Source: Sphingobium fontiphilum (GTDB taxonomy: Bacteria > Pseudomonadota > Alphaproteobacteria > Sphingomonadales > Sphingomonadaceae). Taken from it: a stretch of 64,000 nucleotides of DNA. Of the stretch, positions 54,301 to 62,481 are shown piece after piece (position 1 is the first letter of the stretch; every line of letters begins with the position of its first letter). Under the pieces are notes generated by a model, which saw only the letters and a list, made by a program, of their open reading frames with translations, made no database searches and was not told the origin of the DNA. The translations under genes and the position numbers were made by a program. Location of the stretch: contig NZ_JACIEB010000006.1 in the NCBI RefSeq assembly GCF_014196635.1, forward strand, positions 186,001 through 250,000. Direction: 5' to 3'.

Positions 54301-54414
54301 GCGCTGACCGCTTTGCCGCAGCGACGGCGCGCTCCGTCGCCGTGCCTCGATCTTGCGCGGATCTTCCTGCCACGATCGGCATTTCCTCCCTCGCACTTGC
54401 GGGAGATGATTGAA

Positions 54415-54582
54415 ATGCAGCACAATTTTGACCGGGTTTATTTCGAGCAAGGCCTTTCGCGCAACCTTTACCTGGCCCAACAGGCCACCGATCCCGGCGT
54501 CGCCGCCTGCCACCATTCGCTGGCCCAGCTCTATGCAATCATATTGGAGGCCGTCGCCCCTGTGCCCGCCGCGACCGACTGA
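54415..54582 (+). CDS. small protein of unknown function
   Basis: A 55-residue frame starting MQHNFDRVYFEQGLSRNLYL and ending with ILEAVAPVPAATD; probably helical and soluble. ATG 54415 has GGGAG nine bases upstream, which favours it over ATG 54406. I do not recognise a family. It lies about 110 bases after palindromic copy B and is convergent with the chorismate mutase gene, 14 bases away. Confidence 0.6.
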   Translation: MQHNFDRVYFEQGLSRNLYLAQQATDPGVAACHHSLAQLYAIILEAVAPVPAATD

Positions 54583-54596
54583 ACGCCGCGGACAGT

Positions 54597-54875
54597 TCAG
54601 CCCTCGCGCAGCCTTTCATGATGGCGAATCACCTCATCAATGATGAAGCGCAGGAATTTTTCGGTGAAATCGGGGTCCAGCCGCGCGTCGAGCGCCAACT
54701 GGCGCAGGCGCGCAATCTGCCGCTCCTCCCGCCCCGGATCGGCGGGCGGCAATTGATGGATCGCCTTATATTCGCCCACGGCCTGCGTCACCTTGAACCG
54801 TTCGGCCAGCATGAACACCAGCGCCGCGTCGATATTGTCGATGCTTTCCCGATAGCGATTGAGCGTTTCGTCCAC
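54597..54875 (-). CDS. chorismate mutase (AroQ type)
   Basis: Converts chorismate to prephenate for phenylalanine and tyrosine. The 92-residue all-helical monofunctional form matches the AroQ fold: RYRESIDNIDAALVFMLAERF, VTQAVGEYKAIHQLPPADPG and EERQIARLRQLA include the active-site arginines and lysine. Not fused to prephenate dehydratase or dehydrogenase. It is divergent from the polyprenyl synthase gene. Confidence 0.88.
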   Translation of the reverse strand: MDETLNRYRESIDNIDAALVFMLAERFKVTQAVGEYKAIHQLPPADPGREERQIARLRQLALDARLDPDFTEKFLRFIIDEVIRHHERLREG

Positions 54876-54964
54876 TGCCGTCCTCCCGTTGCGGTCGCGC
54901 TTTTTGCCCGTTCCTTCGCGGGAGGCAAGCTATTCCGCTTGCCAAGCCCGTTCCGCGCGGCCAC

Positions 54965-55999
54965 ATGGCGGCCATGACCGCCGCAGCATCCGACAATGTC
55001 CAGTCGCTCCGCCGTTCCGGGCCGCCCTCCCTCGACCCCATGATGGCTCTGGTCGCCGACGGCATGAACCAGGTGAACGCCGTCATCCTCGACCGGATGC
55101 AGTCGCGGATCCCGCTCATCCCGGAACTGGCCGGCCACCTGATCGCGGGCGGAGGCAAGCGGATGCGGCCGATGCTGACGCTCGCCTGTTCAGAATTGCT
55201 GGGCTATGCGGGCACACGCCATTACAAGCTGGCCGCCGCCGTCGAATTCATCCACACCGCCACCCTGCTGCACGACGATGTCGTCGACGGGTCGGGCCTG
55301 CGCCGCGGGCGCAAGACCGCCAACATCATCTGGGGCAACAGCGCCAGCGTGCTGGTCGGCGACTTCCTCTTTTCCCGCTCCTTCGAACTGATGGTCGAGG
55401 CCGAGTCGCTCAAGGTGCTGAAAATCCTGTCGGGCGCTTCGGCGATCATCGCGGAGGGCGAGGTCAACCAGTTGTCCGCCCAGCGCCGAATCGACACGAG
55501 CGAGGAACAATATCTCGACATCATCGGCGCCAAGACCGCCGCGCTGTTCGCCGCCGCCTGCCGCATTTCGGCCGTGGTCGCCGAACGGGACGAAACGCAG
55601 GAAACCGCGCTGGACACCTATGGCCGTTATCTGGGCATCGCGTTCCAACTGGTGGACGACGCCCTTGACTATGAATCGGATGGCGCGACCATGGGCAAGG
55701 ACGCTGGCGACGATTTCCGCGACGGCAAGGTGACGTTGCCCGTCATCCTCGCTTATGCGCGCGGCAGTGATGAAGACCGCGCCTTCTGGAAAGCGGCCAT
55801 CGCCGGACACAAGATCAGCGATGACGATCTGGCCCGCGCCACCGGCCTGCTGCGCCGCACCGGCGCCATATCCGACACGCTGGCCCGCGCCCGCCATTAT
55901 GGCCAGCGCGCTATCGACGCCATCGCCATCTTCCCCCAGGGTCGCGCCCGCGATGCGCTGACCGAAGCGGTCGAGTTCGCCATCGCCCGCGCCTATTGA
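54965..55999 (+). CDS. trans-polyprenyl diphosphate synthase
   Basis: Builds the long isoprenoid side chain (probably of ubiquinone) from farnesyl and isopentenyl diphosphates. The 344-residue protein has the two Asp-rich motifs, DDVVD (104-108) and DDALD (231-235), and GGGKRMRPML before the first. A small residue before the first Asp motif (ATLLHDD) allows long chains, as in IspB/DdsA. The chain length cannot be fixed from sequence alone. Confidence 0.92.
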   Translation: MAAMTAAASDNVQSLRRSGPPSLDPMMALVADGMNQVNAVILDRMQSRIPLIPELAGHLIAGGGKRMRPMLTLACSELLGYAGTRHYKLAAAVEFIHTATLLHDDVVDGSGLRRGRKTANIIWGNSASVLVGDFLFSRSFELMVEAESLKVLKILSGASAIIAEGEVNQLSAQRRIDTSEEQYLDIIGAKTAALFAAACRISAVVAERDETQETALDTYGRYLGIAFQLVDDALDYESDGATMGKDAGDDFRDGKVTLPVILAYARGSDEDRAFWKAAIAGHKISDDDLARATGLLRRTGAISDTLARARHYGQRAIDAIAIFPQGRARDALTEAVEFAIARAY

Positions 56000-56113
56000 C
56001 GGTGCTGCGGCAGGCCTGAGGGGCCAGCCTGCATGATCTGGCGCATTTCCTCGCGCCGTTCGTCTGGTTGAGCGCATACGCCTTCTCCTTCCAGCCCACC
56101 GGGCGGAGCATCC

Positions 56114-56893
56114 ATGATCCTGTCGCCCGAAACCCTCGCCTTCCTGACCGCGGCCGCGATGATCGCCGCCTGTATCGACGCGATGGCGGGCGGCGGCGGG
56201 CTGATCTCGCTCCCCGCTTTGATGGCGGCGGGGGTGCCGCCGGTCGCGGCGGTCGCCACCAACAAACTGCAATCGTCGATCGGCACGGCCGGGGCCTGCT
56301 GGGCCTATGCGCGGGCGGGCCATATGGACCTTGCCGCCTATCGCTGGCCGGTGATCGCCGCGTTCCTGGGGTCGGTCGGGGGGGCTTGGCTGCTCCAGCG
56401 GGTCGATCCGTCGATCCTCGCGGGCCTCATGCCCGCGCTGCTGATCGCCATCGCGGCCTATTTCACCTTCGGTCCGCGCGCAGCCGATTTTGACCGAAAG
56501 CAGCGTGTTGGCATGGGCCTGCTGGGCCTGTTGATCGGCGTCATCGGCTTTTACGACGGCTTTTTCGGGCCGGGCGCGGGCGCATTCTACGCCACCATCT
56601 TCCTCGCGCTGGGCGGCCTTTCGCTGCTGCGCGCCACCGCCCAGACCAAGGCGGCGAACCTCGCCAGCAACATCGCCGGGCTGCTGACCATGGTCGCGGG
56701 TGGCCATGTGTTGTGGATCGCCGGGCTTTGCATGGCGGCGGGCAGCATCGTCGGCGGCCAGATCGGTTCGCACCTCGCGATGCGGTTCGGCGGCAGGCTG
56801 ATCCGCCCGTTGCTGATCCTGATGTCGCTGGCGCTGACCGCGAAGATGGTGATCGACCCCAAAAACCCGATCCACATCTACCTGTCGGGCTGA
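56114..56893 (+). CDS. TSUP-family (TauE/SafE) transporter
   Basis: A 259-residue inner-membrane protein with about eight helices and two TauE/SafE repeats: AGGGGLISLPALMAAGVPP, with the ATNKLQSSIGT turn, and GFYDGFFGPGAGAFYATIFL. The family exports sulfite, sulfoacetate or similar organosulfur anions. The substrate here is unknown. Confidence 0.9.
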   Translation: MILSPETLAFLTAAAMIAACIDAMAGGGGLISLPALMAAGVPPVAAVATNKLQSSIGTAGACWAYARAGHMDLAAYRWPVIAAFLGSVGGAWLLQRVDPSILAGLMPALLIAIAAYFTFGPRAADFDRKQRVGMGLLGLLIGVIGFYDGFFGPGAGAFYATIFLALGGLSLLRATAQTKAANLASNIAGLLTMVAGGHVLWIAGLCMAAGSIVGGQIGSHLAMRFGGRLIRPLLILMSLALTAKMVIDPKNPIHIYLSG

Positions 56894-56901
56894 GGCGCGC
56901 T

Positions 56902-57348
56902 TCAGCCGGTCTTGACGTCCAGCCGCGTCAGCCGCGACCGGGCGATGCGCCATACGCCGTCCACCCGGCGATAGTGCTCATGATAATGACCGGTTCCGTG
57001 GACGATCAGCGTGGAGCGGTCGGCGGTCCAGACGATATCCTCCATCGCGATCACGCCATGGGCGTCATCCGGCCCGTCAATGGTGATTTCATGGCAGTGG
57101 CCATGATGGGTGGTGCGCAGCGCGGTAACGGCCCCCTCGATGAAAGCGGCGATAGCTTCGCCGCCCCTCACAATCGCGTCCTCGCCGCCCTGCGGTTCGA
57201 TGCTGAGCGCCGTCCGCGCGTCGAACGTGGCGTCATCGGTAAAGATGGTGCGCATCCCCGCCCAGTCCTTGCCATCCATGAAACGGAAATAGCGCGCCTT
57301 GAGCTGCTTGATCTCCTCGATCGCCCAGAGCTTTTCAATCAGGTCCAT
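56902..57348 (-). CDS. SnoaL-like (NTF2-fold) protein
   Basis: A 148-residue protein of the SnoaL-like cone fold. It starts LWAIEEIKQLKARYFRFMDG, with DWAGMRTIFTDDATFD and a core GTGHYHEHYRRVDGVWRIAR. Members include dehydratases and isomerases, but no function is assigned here. ATG 57348 has GGGAGG upstream. It converges on the TSUP gene, 8 bases apart. Confidence 0.86.
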   Translation of the reverse strand: MDLIEKLWAIEEIKQLKARYFRFMDGKDWAGMRTIFTDDATFDARTALSIEPQGGEDAIVRGGEAIAAFIEGAVTALRTTHHGHCHEITIDGPDDAHGVIAMEDIVWTADRSTLIVHGTGHYHEHYRRVDGVWRIARSRLTRLDVKTG

Positions 57349-57462
57349 GCCCATCCTCCCATCATCATTGCCCGTTGACCCTAACATGCGCCGCCCACCG
57401 GCGCGGCTGTAGGAAATCAGGGGGTATTGCGGCCCGCGCCATTTGCGGCGACAGGGGCAGGC

Positions 57463-59901
57463 GTGACCGAACTGCCGATCAACGCCGTCCTGCCCGACCT
57501 GCTCGCCGCCCTGTCGCGCGGCAGCAACGCCGTGCTGGTCGCCCCGCCGGGCGCGGGCAAGACCACGGCAGTCGCACCCGCCCTGCTGGATCAGCCATGG
57601 TGCACGGGGCAGGTTCTGCTGCTCTCCCCCCGCCGTCTCGCCGCCCGCGCGGCGGCCGAGCGCATCGCCGAACTGATGGGAGAGCAGCCGGGCGGCACGG
57701 TCGGCTACGCCACGCGCATGGACAGCAAATCCTCCGCCCGCACCCGCATGCTGGTGCTGACCGAGGGGATTTTCGTCCGCCGGATTCAGGACGACCCGGA
57801 ACTCGCCGGGGTGTCAGCGGTGCTGTTCGATGAAGTGCATGAACGCAGCCTCGACAGCGATTTCGGCCTTGCTCTCGCGCTCGACGCGCAGGCGGCCTTG
57901 CGCCCCGACCTGCGGATCGTGCCAATGTCCGCCACGCTGGACGGCGCGCGCTTCGCCGCCTTGCTGGACAACGCGCCAGTGGTCGAGAGCGAAGGCCGCA
58001 TCCAGCCGCTGGAGCTGCGCCATGTCGGTCGCAACGCTGAAAAGCGGATTGAGGATGAAATGGCCGCCGCCATCCGCCGCGCGCTGATCGAGGAATCCGA
58101 TGGCGACATTCTCGCCTTCCTGCCCGGCGTCGCCGAAATCGAGCGGACGGCCGAGCGGATCGAAGGCATCGCCGCCACCGTCCACAAACTCCACGGCAGC
58201 CTCGACCCCGGCGCCCAGCGCGCCGCCATCCGTCCTGCGCCCGATCGCAAGGTCATCCTCGCCACCTCCATCGCCGAAACCAGCCTGACCATCGACGGCG
58301 TGCGGATCGTCGTCGACAGCGGCCTTGCCCGCCGCCCCCGCTATGATCGCGCCGCCGGGGTCACCCGCCTCGTCACCGAACGCGCCAGCCAGGCCAGCGC
58401 CACGCAGCGGGCCGGGCGCGCCGCGCGCCAGCGGCCGGGCGTCGCCTATCGCCTGTGGGAAGCCGCCGCCAGTGCCGGGATGCCACCGTTCGACCCGCCG
58501 GAAATATTGGAGAGCGATCTTTCCGCCCTGCTGCTCGATTGCGCGCTTTGGGGGGTGAGCGATCCCGCCAGCCTACGCTGGCTCGACCCGCCGCCCGCCG
58601 CCGCCATCACCGAAGCGCGATCCCGCTTGTCCAGTCTGGAGGCCATTGACGACGATGGCCGCATCACCGCCCATGGCCGCGCGCTGGCGAAACTGCCGGT
58701 TGCGCCGCGCATCGGCCATATGCTGGTGCGCGCGGGCGAAATGGGGCTGGGCGACGTGGCGGCGGAGGTCGCCGTGCTGCTGGGCGAACGCGGCATTGGC
58801 GGGCAGGATGCCGACCTGACGCAGCGCCGCATCCGCTGGCGTCGGGAAAGCGGCAAGCGGGCCGATGCCGCGCGGGCCATGGCGAAACGCTGGGCGCGGC
58901 TGGCGCCATCGGGCGGTGACGCGCCGCCGACCGATCAGGCAATCGGTCTGTGCCTGGCGCTGGCCTTCCCCGACCGGGTGGCGAAGCGCCGGTCGGCTGA
59001 CGGCGGCGATTGGGCGAGCGTTGGCGGGCGCGGCTTCCGCCTCGATCCGCTGTCGCCGCTGGCGCGGGAGGACTGGCTGGCCGTCGGCGAGGTGCAGGGC
59101 AGCGCCGCGGGCGCGCGCATATTGTCGGCCGCGCCGATCAGTGAGGCCGATGTGCTGCGCCTGTTCGGCGAACGGGTTCGGGAGCATCGCACCGTCCGCT
59201 TCCGTCCCGACAATGGCGGGGTGGAGGCGCTGCGCGAGCGGCGGCTGGGGTCGCTGCGCCTGTCTTCGGGGTCGGATGACCGGCCCGACCCGCAGGCCGT
59301 TGCCGATGCGCTGCTCGCGGGCGTGCGGCAGGGCGGCCTTCCCCTGCTGCCATGGTCCGACCCGGCCCGTTCGCTCAGGACACGTGCGGCCTTCGCCGGG
59401 GTGGCGGCGCTGTCGGACGAGGCGCTGATGGCCGGCATCGACCAATGGCTGCCGCCGCTGCTCGTCGGCCGCCGCCGCCTGTCCGACATCGACCGGTCGC
59501 AACTGTCGGGCGTGCTGGAAGGCCTGCTGGGCTGGGACGGCAAGCAAGCGGTCGAGCGACTCGCCCCGCCCGCCTTCCGCTCGCCCGCAGGGTCCAGCCA
59601 TGAAATCGACTATGCCGCCGAAGGGGGGCCAAGGGTGGAACTGCGCGTGCAGGCGCTCTTTGGCCTGGCGGAACATCCAACCGTGGGCAGCGCCCGCATT
59701 CCCTTGGTCCTCTCCCTCACCTCACCCGCCGGCCGCCCGATCCAGACGACCCGAGACCTGCCCGGCTTCTGGGCCGGAAGCTGGAACGCCGTCGCCAAGG
59801 AGATGCGCGGCCGTTATCCCCGCCACCCCTGGCCCGACGATCCGGCGGCGGCCAGCGCCACATTGCGCACCAAAAATGCCGACGCCCGGCGCACCCCTTG
59901 A
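57463..59901 (+). CDS. hrpB: ATP-dependent RNA helicase HrpB
   Basis: DEAH-type helicase of 812 residues. Motifs in order: Walker A PPGAGKTT, FDEVHERSLDSD (motif II), MSATLDG (III), ATSIAETSLTIDGVRIVVD (V) and QRAGRAARQRPG (VI), then the HrpB-specific C-terminal domain. GTG 57463 is favoured by AGGGGC upstream. The biological role of HrpB is poorly known. The next gene starts 55 bases downstream. Confidence 0.93.
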   Translation: MTELPINAVLPDLLAALSRGSNAVLVAPPGAGKTTAVAPALLDQPWCTGQVLLLSPRRLAARAAAERIAELMGEQPGGTVGYATRMDSKSSARTRMLVLTEGIFVRRIQDDPELAGVSAVLFDEVHERSLDSDFGLALALDAQAALRPDLRIVPMSATLDGARFAALLDNAPVVESEGRIQPLELRHVGRNAEKRIEDEMAAAIRRALIEESDGDILAFLPGVAEIERTAERIEGIAATVHKLHGSLDPGAQRAAIRPAPDRKVILATSIAETSLTIDGVRIVVDSGLARRPRYDRAAGVTRLVTERASQASATQRAGRAARQRPGVAYRLWEAAASAGMPPFDPPEILESDLSALLLDCALWGVSDPASLRWLDPPPAAAITEARSRLSSLEAIDDDGRITAHGRALAKLPVAPRIGHMLVRAGEMGLGDVAAEVAVLLGERGIGGQDADLTQRRIRWRRESGKRADAARAMAKRWARLAPSGGDAPPTDQAIGLCLALAFPDRVAKRRSADGGDWASVGGRGFRLDPLSPLAREDWLAVGEVQGSAAGARILSAAPISEADVLRLFGERVREHRTVRFRPDNGGVEALRERRLGSLRLSSGSDDRPDPQAVADALLAGVRQGGLPLLPWSDPARSLRTRAAFAGVAALSDEALMAGIDQWLPPLLVGRRRLSDIDRSQLSGVLEGLLGWDGKQAVERLAPPAFRSPAGSSHEIDYAAEGGPRVELRVQALFGLAEHPTVGSARIPLVLSLTSPAGRPIQTTRDLPGFWAGSWNAVAKEMRGRYPRHPWPDDPAAASATLRTKNADARRTP

Positions 59902-59956
59902 CTTGACGATCGGGCTTGGTGCAACGCACAATCACCAGTTACCGGAGTCTTTCGCG

Positions 59957-60235
59957 ATGACCGCGCGTATTTACCAGATCCAGAAGAACGCCCTGCAATC
60001 GGGCAAGGCGCTGACCCATAAATGGGTGCTGGAATATGCCCCCGCCGAAGCGAAGAAGCCCGATCCGCTGACCGGCTGGGCGGGCTCTGGCGACACAAAG
60101 CAGCAGTTGAGGCTCAGCTTCCCCTCGCAGGAGGCCGCCGTCGCCTACGCCCGCAAGCAGGGCGTGCCCTACACCGTTATCGCGACCCCGCCCAAGACGC
60201 TGAAGTTGCAGGCCTACGCGGATAATTTCCGGTAA
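59957..60235 (+). CDS. NDUFS4-like complex I subunit
   Basis: A 92-residue protein of the 'ETC complex I subunit conserved region' family, found in alphaproteobacteria and mitochondria (18-kDa NDUFS4) and associated with NADH:quinone oxidoreductase. MTARIYQIQKNALQSGKALT, DPLTGWAGSGDTKQQLRLSF and EAAVAYARKQGVPYTV match the core. ATG 59957 is chosen by homology. The nuo operon is not in the window. Confidence 0.9.
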   Translation: MTARIYQIQKNALQSGKALTHKWVLEYAPAEAKKPDPLTGWAGSGDTKQQLRLSFPSQEAAVAYARKQGVPYTVIATPPKTLKLQAYADNFR

Positions 60236-60241
60236 GCTGCG

Positions 60242-60775
60242 TCAGGCGATGGCCAGTTCGACCGCAAGCGCGACGAAGCTGGCGATCACCCCGACCAGAA
60301 ACAGCCGGTAGGCATAGCCCAGCCAGCGATATTTCCTGCGCTGAAGCACCCGGCCATTCTGATGCAGATCGCGCAACATGGTCCGGCACAGGCTGGCGTC
60401 GTCGGTGACGAGGTTCATCACCCGGTCGGTAAAGTCCTTCTCATCCAGTGCGCTGAAAATCCCGAAGAAAAGCAGATTGTCGCCCTCGCCGACTGCCCCA
60501 TCGCCCACGCGCGGAACGCTGGGCAGCACCGCCATGATGGCGCAGATCGCCGCCAGAAACACTGCGACCGCCAATATCGCGATGGGCGCCATCAGGCGTC
60601 CCGCGCGCAGTTGCCCGATGCACAGGGTAAAAATGACCATGGAGGCGCCGATCAGCATATTGGCCTTCTGGTCCGCCATCTGGCTGAGCTGCATATGGGT
60701 GGTCACCGCCGTGCGGATCAGGTGGACGGCATTGGGAACCGGCCGGGCGCCATCAGGTTCGATCATGCTGGCCAT
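60242..60775 (-). CDS. Pycsar-effector-like (PycTM/DUF5706-type) membrane protein
   Basis: A 177-residue protein with three predicted helices (about 39-56, 62-85 and 156-176). The segment around the first, MADQKANMLIGASMVIFTL, matches what I recall as the hallmark of the PycTM effector family, which in known Pycsar anti-phage systems breaks the membrane after binding cyclic CMP or UMP. A soluble segment (about 90-150) lies between helices 2 and 3. No cyclase or other defence gene is adjacent. ATG 60775 has GGGAAGG upstream. It may instead have a housekeeping role. Confidence 0.65.
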   Translation of the reverse strand: MASMIEPDGARPVPNAVHLIRTAVTTHMQLSQMADQKANMLIGASMVIFTLCIGQLRAGRLMAPIAILAVAVFLAAICAIMAVLPSVPRVGDGAVGEGDNLLFFGIFSALDEKDFTDRVMNLVTDDASLCRTMLRDLHQNGRVLQRRKYRWLGYAYRLFLVGVIASFVALAVELAIA

Positions 60776-60901
60776 AATTTCGCGCCTTCCCACCTTCGCG
60801 CCGCATAGCGGCACCATCATGCCCGATTGCCGCCTTATTCGCTTGCCAAATACCGGCCCGCGCGGGCAAAAGCCCCACTTTCAGGGAAAGCTCAAGAGCA
60901 T

Positions 60902-61147
60902 ATGACGGATCGCCAGCCCATTTTCGACACAGTCGCCGCACAGATCGCCCCATTCAACAAAAAGGGCATCGAACTGACCGACGCGACCAGCTTCGCCACC
61001 GATCTGGAGTGGGACAGCCTGACCGTCATGGATTTCGTCGCGGCGATCGAGGATGAATTCGACATCATCATCACCATGAACATGCAGGCCGAAATCGAAA
61101 CGGTCGGCCAACTGGTCGACGCGGTGATGAAGCTGCAGGCCGCCTGA
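60902..61147 (+). CDS. acyl carrier protein paired with SPT
   Basis: An 81-residue acyl carrier protein with phosphopantetheine attachment site S39 in LEWDSLTVMDF. It differs from the fatty-acid AcpP in its core (FDIIITMNMQAEIETV). It is 49 bases upstream of the serine palmitoyltransferase gene on the same strand. In related bacteria such a dedicated ACP supplies the acyl chain to SPT, so this is probably its role. Confidence 0.9.
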   Translation: MTDRQPIFDTVAAQIAPFNKKGIELTDATSFATDLEWDSLTVMDFVAAIEDEFDIIITMNMQAEIETVGQLVDAVMKLQAA

Positions 61148-61196
61148 CGCATCCCGCCATCCATGGATGGCTGAAGAACCCGAACGGACATTTTTG

Positions 61197-62411
61197 ATGA
61201 CCAACAGCCGCGACCTTTTTTCCAAGTTCGACGCCCTGATCGCAGAGCGCGAGGCGCTGCTCGCCACCGGTGTGCGCGACCCCTTCGCCATCGTCATGGA
61301 TGAAGTGAAGTCGCCCACCCTTGCCGTCATCAAGGGCAAGGACACGATCCTGCTGGGCACCTATAATTACATGGGCATGACTTTCGATCCCGACGTCGTG
61401 GCGGCGGGCAAGAAAGCTCTGGACGATTTCGGCGCGGGCACGACCGGCAGCCGCGTGCTCAACGGCACTTATCAGGGGCATCGGGAAGTCGAAGACGCGC
61501 TGAAGGAATTTTACGGCACCTCGTCGGCCATGGTGTTTTCGACCGGCTATCAGGCCAATCTGGGCATGATTTCCACGCTGGCGGGCAAGGGCGACTATGT
61601 CGTGCTGGACGCCGACAGCCACGCCTCCATCTATGACGGCTGTTTTCTGGGCGACGCCGAAATCGTCCGTTTCCGCCACAACAGCGTCGAGGATCTGAAC
61701 AAACGTCTCGGGCGCCTGCCCGCCGACGCGCTGAAGCTGGTGGTGCTGGAAGGCGTCTATTCGATGCTGGGCGACGTCGCCCCCCTGCCCCAAATGGTCG
61801 CGGCCGTCCGCAGCCACGAAAACTGCATGATCCTGGTCGACGAAGCCCATGGCATGGGCTTTTTCGGCGCGCATGGCCGGGGCGTCTATGAGGAGCAGGG
61901 CGTCGAGAAGGACGTCGATTTCGTCGTTGGCACCTTCTCCAAATCAGTGGGGACGGTCGGCGGCTTCTGTGTTTCCAACCACCCCAAATTCGAGATTTTG
62001 CGCCTCGTCTGCCGCCCTTATGTCTTCACCGCGTCGCTTCCGCCCAGCGTCGTCGCAACCGCCGCGACCAGCATCCGCAAGTTGATGCATGCGGGCGAAA
62101 AGCGCGCGCATCTGTGGAAGAACAGCCAAAGGCTGCACAAGGGGCTGACCGATCTCGGCTTCACCCTGGGGACGAAGGAACCGCAATCGGCGATCATCGC
62201 CGTCATCCTCACCGATCAGGCGCAGGCCGTGGCGATGTGGCAGACGCTGCTGGAGCTGGGCCTTTACGTTAACATGGCGCGCCCGCCCGCGACACCGGCC
62301 GGCACCTTTTTGCTGCGCTGCTCGCTATGCGCGGAACATAGCGACGAACAGGTCGGCCAGATCATCGGTATTTTCGAGGCGGCTGGCCGCGCCGTGGGCG
62401 TGATCGCCTGA
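61197..62411 (+). CDS. spt: serine palmitoyltransferase
   Basis: PLP-dependent enzyme that condenses serine with a fatty acyl thioester, the first step of sphingolipid synthesis. The 404-residue protein closely follows the soluble Sphingomonas enzyme as I know it: GTYNYMGMTFDPDV, ADSHASIYDG (H142), LVDEAHGMGFFG (D215, H218), the PLP lysine K249 in GTFSKSVGTVGGF, and R362 in NMARPPATPAGTFLLRCS. ATG 61197 is preferred; ATG 61167 would add 10 residues. No other sphingolipid gene lies within the window. Confidence 0.94.
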   Translation: MTNSRDLFSKFDALIAEREALLATGVRDPFAIVMDEVKSPTLAVIKGKDTILLGTYNYMGMTFDPDVVAAGKKALDDFGAGTTGSRVLNGTYQGHREVEDALKEFYGTSSAMVFSTGYQANLGMISTLAGKGDYVVLDADSHASIYDGCFLGDAEIVRFRHNSVEDLNKRLGRLPADALKLVVLEGVYSMLGDVAPLPQMVAAVRSHENCMILVDEAHGMGFFGAHGRGVYEEQGVEKDVDFVVGTFSKSVGTVGGFCVSNHPKFEILRLVCRPYVFTASLPPSVVATAATSIRKLMHAGEKRAHLWKNSQRLHKGLTDLGFTLGTKEPQSAIIAVILTDQAQAVAMWQTLLELGLYVNMARPPATPAGTFLLRCSLCAEHSDEQVGQIIGIFEAAGRAVGVIA

Positions 62412-62481
62412 CAGGGTGCGGACCGGACTGGCGGAACGGATGGCTTTTGCGATGCCTTCCCTTCGTCTAGGATAGTCGACC

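Noticed and set aside
55190..56953. A 587-codon minus-strand frame opposite the polyprenyl synthase and TSUP genes
   Set aside because: Antisense shadow with low-complexity His/Gln/Arg/Gly content.
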